From an uncultured Sphingopyxis sp. (GTDB lineage Bacteria; Pseudomonadota; Alphaproteobacteria; Sphingomonadales; Sphingomonadaceae): a DNA stretch of 15,433 bases. The notes under the pieces were generated by a model. The model saw only the letters and a program-made list of their open reading frames with translations, did no database searches and was not told the DNA's origin. The stretch is taken from assembly GCA_937957805.1 (NCBI GenBank), contig CALFXW010000098.1:1-15433 (forward strand). Reading direction: 5' to 3'. This document shows, in pieces, positions 14,551 through 15,433 of the stretch. Within the stretch, counting starts at the first letter, position 1; each line of letters opens with the position of its first letter. The position numbers and the translations under genes are program-made.

Positions 14551-14673
14551 TTATTTCTTGCCGCCGTCATTTTTGGCGGGCTTGCCATCGCCGCCGGTTG
14601 CCTGTTGCGGCGGCACTGTGCCCTTGGCATCGCCGCTGCCCTTGCTAGTCGAAGATTTGCTGGCGTCGCTCAT
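14551..14673 (-). CDS. Small hydrophilic protein, unknown function
   Basis: This 40-residue ORF runs MSDASKSSTSKGSGDAK... to a Lys/Gly end (NDGGKK). It is Ser/Gly/Lys-rich with no hydrophobic segment, no Cys and no known motif, so it is probably disordered and cytoplasmic. GGAGGGCAGGA directly before the ATG is a strong Shine-Dalgarno sequence, the best argument that it is translated. A longer in-frame start at 14826 is less likely because it would overlap thrS and bypass this site. It lies between the symmetric repeat element and thrS, divergent from thrS. A GATAAT-like -10 (14735-14740, minus strand) might serve it, but no -35 was found. The coding call is moderate. Confidence 0.5.
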   Translation of the reverse strand: MSDASKSSTSKGSGDAKGTVPPQQATGGDGKPAKNDGGKK

Positions 14674-14769
14674 TTCCTGCCCTCCCCTTTGTGGAAGGAT
14701 GAAGCTGCCACATGGGCGGCCAAATCGCAAAAAAATTATCGCCGAATGACGGGCGACTAGCGCGCGCCC

Positions 14770-14798
14770 TTGACTTGGCGCGCCCTCCACCCGCATGG
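14770..14798 (+). promoter_or_regulatory. Possible thrS promoter
   Basis: CTTGACTTGG carries TTGACT at 14770-14775, a good -35; the hexamer 17 bases later is GCATGG, a poor -10. The start point would fall only a few bases before the thrS ATG at 14808, leaving almost no leader, and no clear Shine-Dalgarno sequence is seen. Confidence 0.25.
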
Positions 14799-14807
14799 GC
14801 AAGCGCG

Positions 14808-15433
14808 ATGCCCAGCAACAACCCATATATTATCACCCTTCCCGATGGTTCGGTGCGTGAAATGCCGCACGGCAGCAGCCCCATGGACGTCGCGGCGGCC
14901 ATTTCCCCCGGCCTTGCCAAGGCGGTGCTTGCCGCGCGCGTCGATGGCGAATTGGTCGACGCGACGGCACCCTTTACCGGTGATGCGGCGCTCCACCTCG
15001 TCACCGCGCGCGATGAAGCGGACGCGCTCGAACTGGCACGGCATGATTTTGCCCATGTGTTGGCGGAGGCGGTGCAGAATCTGTTTCCCGGCACGCAGAT
15101 CACCTTCGGTCCCTCGACCGAGACCGGCTTCTATTACGACTTCTTCCGCAACGAGCCGTTCTCGAGCGAGGATCTCGCCCGGATCGAGGCCCGCATGGCC
15201 GAGATCGTCAAGGCCGACAAGCGCTTCACGCGCGAGGAGGTCAGCCGCGAGCAGGCACGGGCCAAGTTCGCGGGCCTGGGCGAGCGCTTCAAGCTCGAGC
15301 TGCTGGATGCCATCCCCGAGGGCGAGCCGGTCAGCCTCTACCACCAGGACGGCTGGTTCGACCTCTGCCGCGGGCCGCACGGCCCCTCGACGGGCAAGAT
15401 CGGCGCCTTCAAGCTGATGAAGGTCGCGGGCGC
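14808..15433 (+). CDS. thrS: Threonyl-tRNA synthetase, N-terminal part (cut by window end)
   Basis: The first 208 codons of threonyl-tRNA synthetase, which charges tRNA-Thr in the cytoplasm, are present with no stop before the window end. The TGS domain (1-62) starts MPSNNPYIITLPDGSVREMP. The editing domain follows with the HxxxH motif H79-DFA-H83 and the C-x-x-x-H motif CRGPH (C187, H191), the zinc-like site that clears mischarged serine. The aminoacylation and anticodon domains lie outside the window. The ATG at 14808 fits the family start. Codon use changes sharply near codon 94: by hand count 27 of the first 94 codons end in A or T, but only 5 of the next 114. From about residue 112 the protein also departs from what I expect of sphingomonads. 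The right part may come from another organism, by recombination or by a chimeric assembly. Confidence 0.93.
   Translation, partial: MPSNNPYIITLPDGSVREMPHGSSPMDVAAAISPGLAKAVLAARVDGELVDATAPFTGDAALHLVTARDEADALELARHDFAHVLAEAVQNLFPGTQITFGPSTETGFYYDFFRNEPFSSEDLARIEARMAEIVKADKRFTREEVSREQARAKFAGLGERFKLELLDAIPEGEPVSLYHQDGWFDLCRGPHGPSTGKIGAFKLMKVAG

Noticed and set aside
14757..15380. Minus-strand ORF (207 residues) over thrS
   Set aside because: Antisense to threonyl-tRNA synthetase, whose TGS and editing motifs are clear.
1..15433. Search for CRISPR arrays, tRNA or rRNA genes, insertion sequences, prophage or defence genes
   Set aside because: No spaced direct repeats, no tRNA-like CCA arm structure with conserved loops, and no transposase, integrase or defence domains were seen. 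The polA-upstream cloverleaf lacks conserved tRNA loop sequences.

Overview
The window reads as ordinary chromosomal sequence from a GC-rich alphaproteobacterium, most likely a member of the Sphingomonadales. This rests on the gene families (TrcR/DUF1013, DUF1192, a membrane-anchored cytochrome c divergent from prephenate dehydratase), on the protein sequences, and on a codon style that is GC-rich but still uses GAA, GAT, TTT and AAT freely. The placement comes from reading the sequence, not from a search.

Layout. 64-2965 (minus strand) holds a quinone oxidoreductase, the cell-cycle regulator TrcR and an MBL-fold hydrolase whose start overlaps the end of trcR. 3083-7132 (plus strand) holds a DUF1192 protein, the ClpA unfoldase (no clpS in the window) and an exported protein of unknown function. 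7178-10277 (minus strand) holds a DUF4349 lipoprotein, a DUF1295 membrane protein and a lysophospholipid acyltransferase-like protein that overlap by four bases, and a membrane-anchored c-type cytochrome. 10441-11331 (plus strand) is prephenate dehydratase. 11443-14271 (minus strand) is DNA polymerase I with both exonuclease domains. A 40-residue small ORF (minus strand) and the start of threonyl-tRNA synthetase (plus strand, cut by the window end) finish the window.

Most genes are housekeeping: protein quality control, phenylalanine synthesis, DNA repair, translation, envelope lipid chemistry and respiration. I see no phage, insertion sequence, CRISPR, toxin or defence locus, and no convincing new multi-gene system. 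The unusual signals lie between genes and at the right edge. A roughly 214-bp near-symmetric set of hairpins (14321-14534) lies just upstream of polA and can be drawn as a three-arm cloverleaf closed by an outer stem. A strong operator-like dyad lies between qor and the DUF1192 gene. A terminator-like hairpin abuts the trcR ribosome binding site. Two nested palindromes fill the pheA/polA convergent gap. Codon use inside thrS changes abruptly near 15080, which suggests recombination or a chimeric assembly join.
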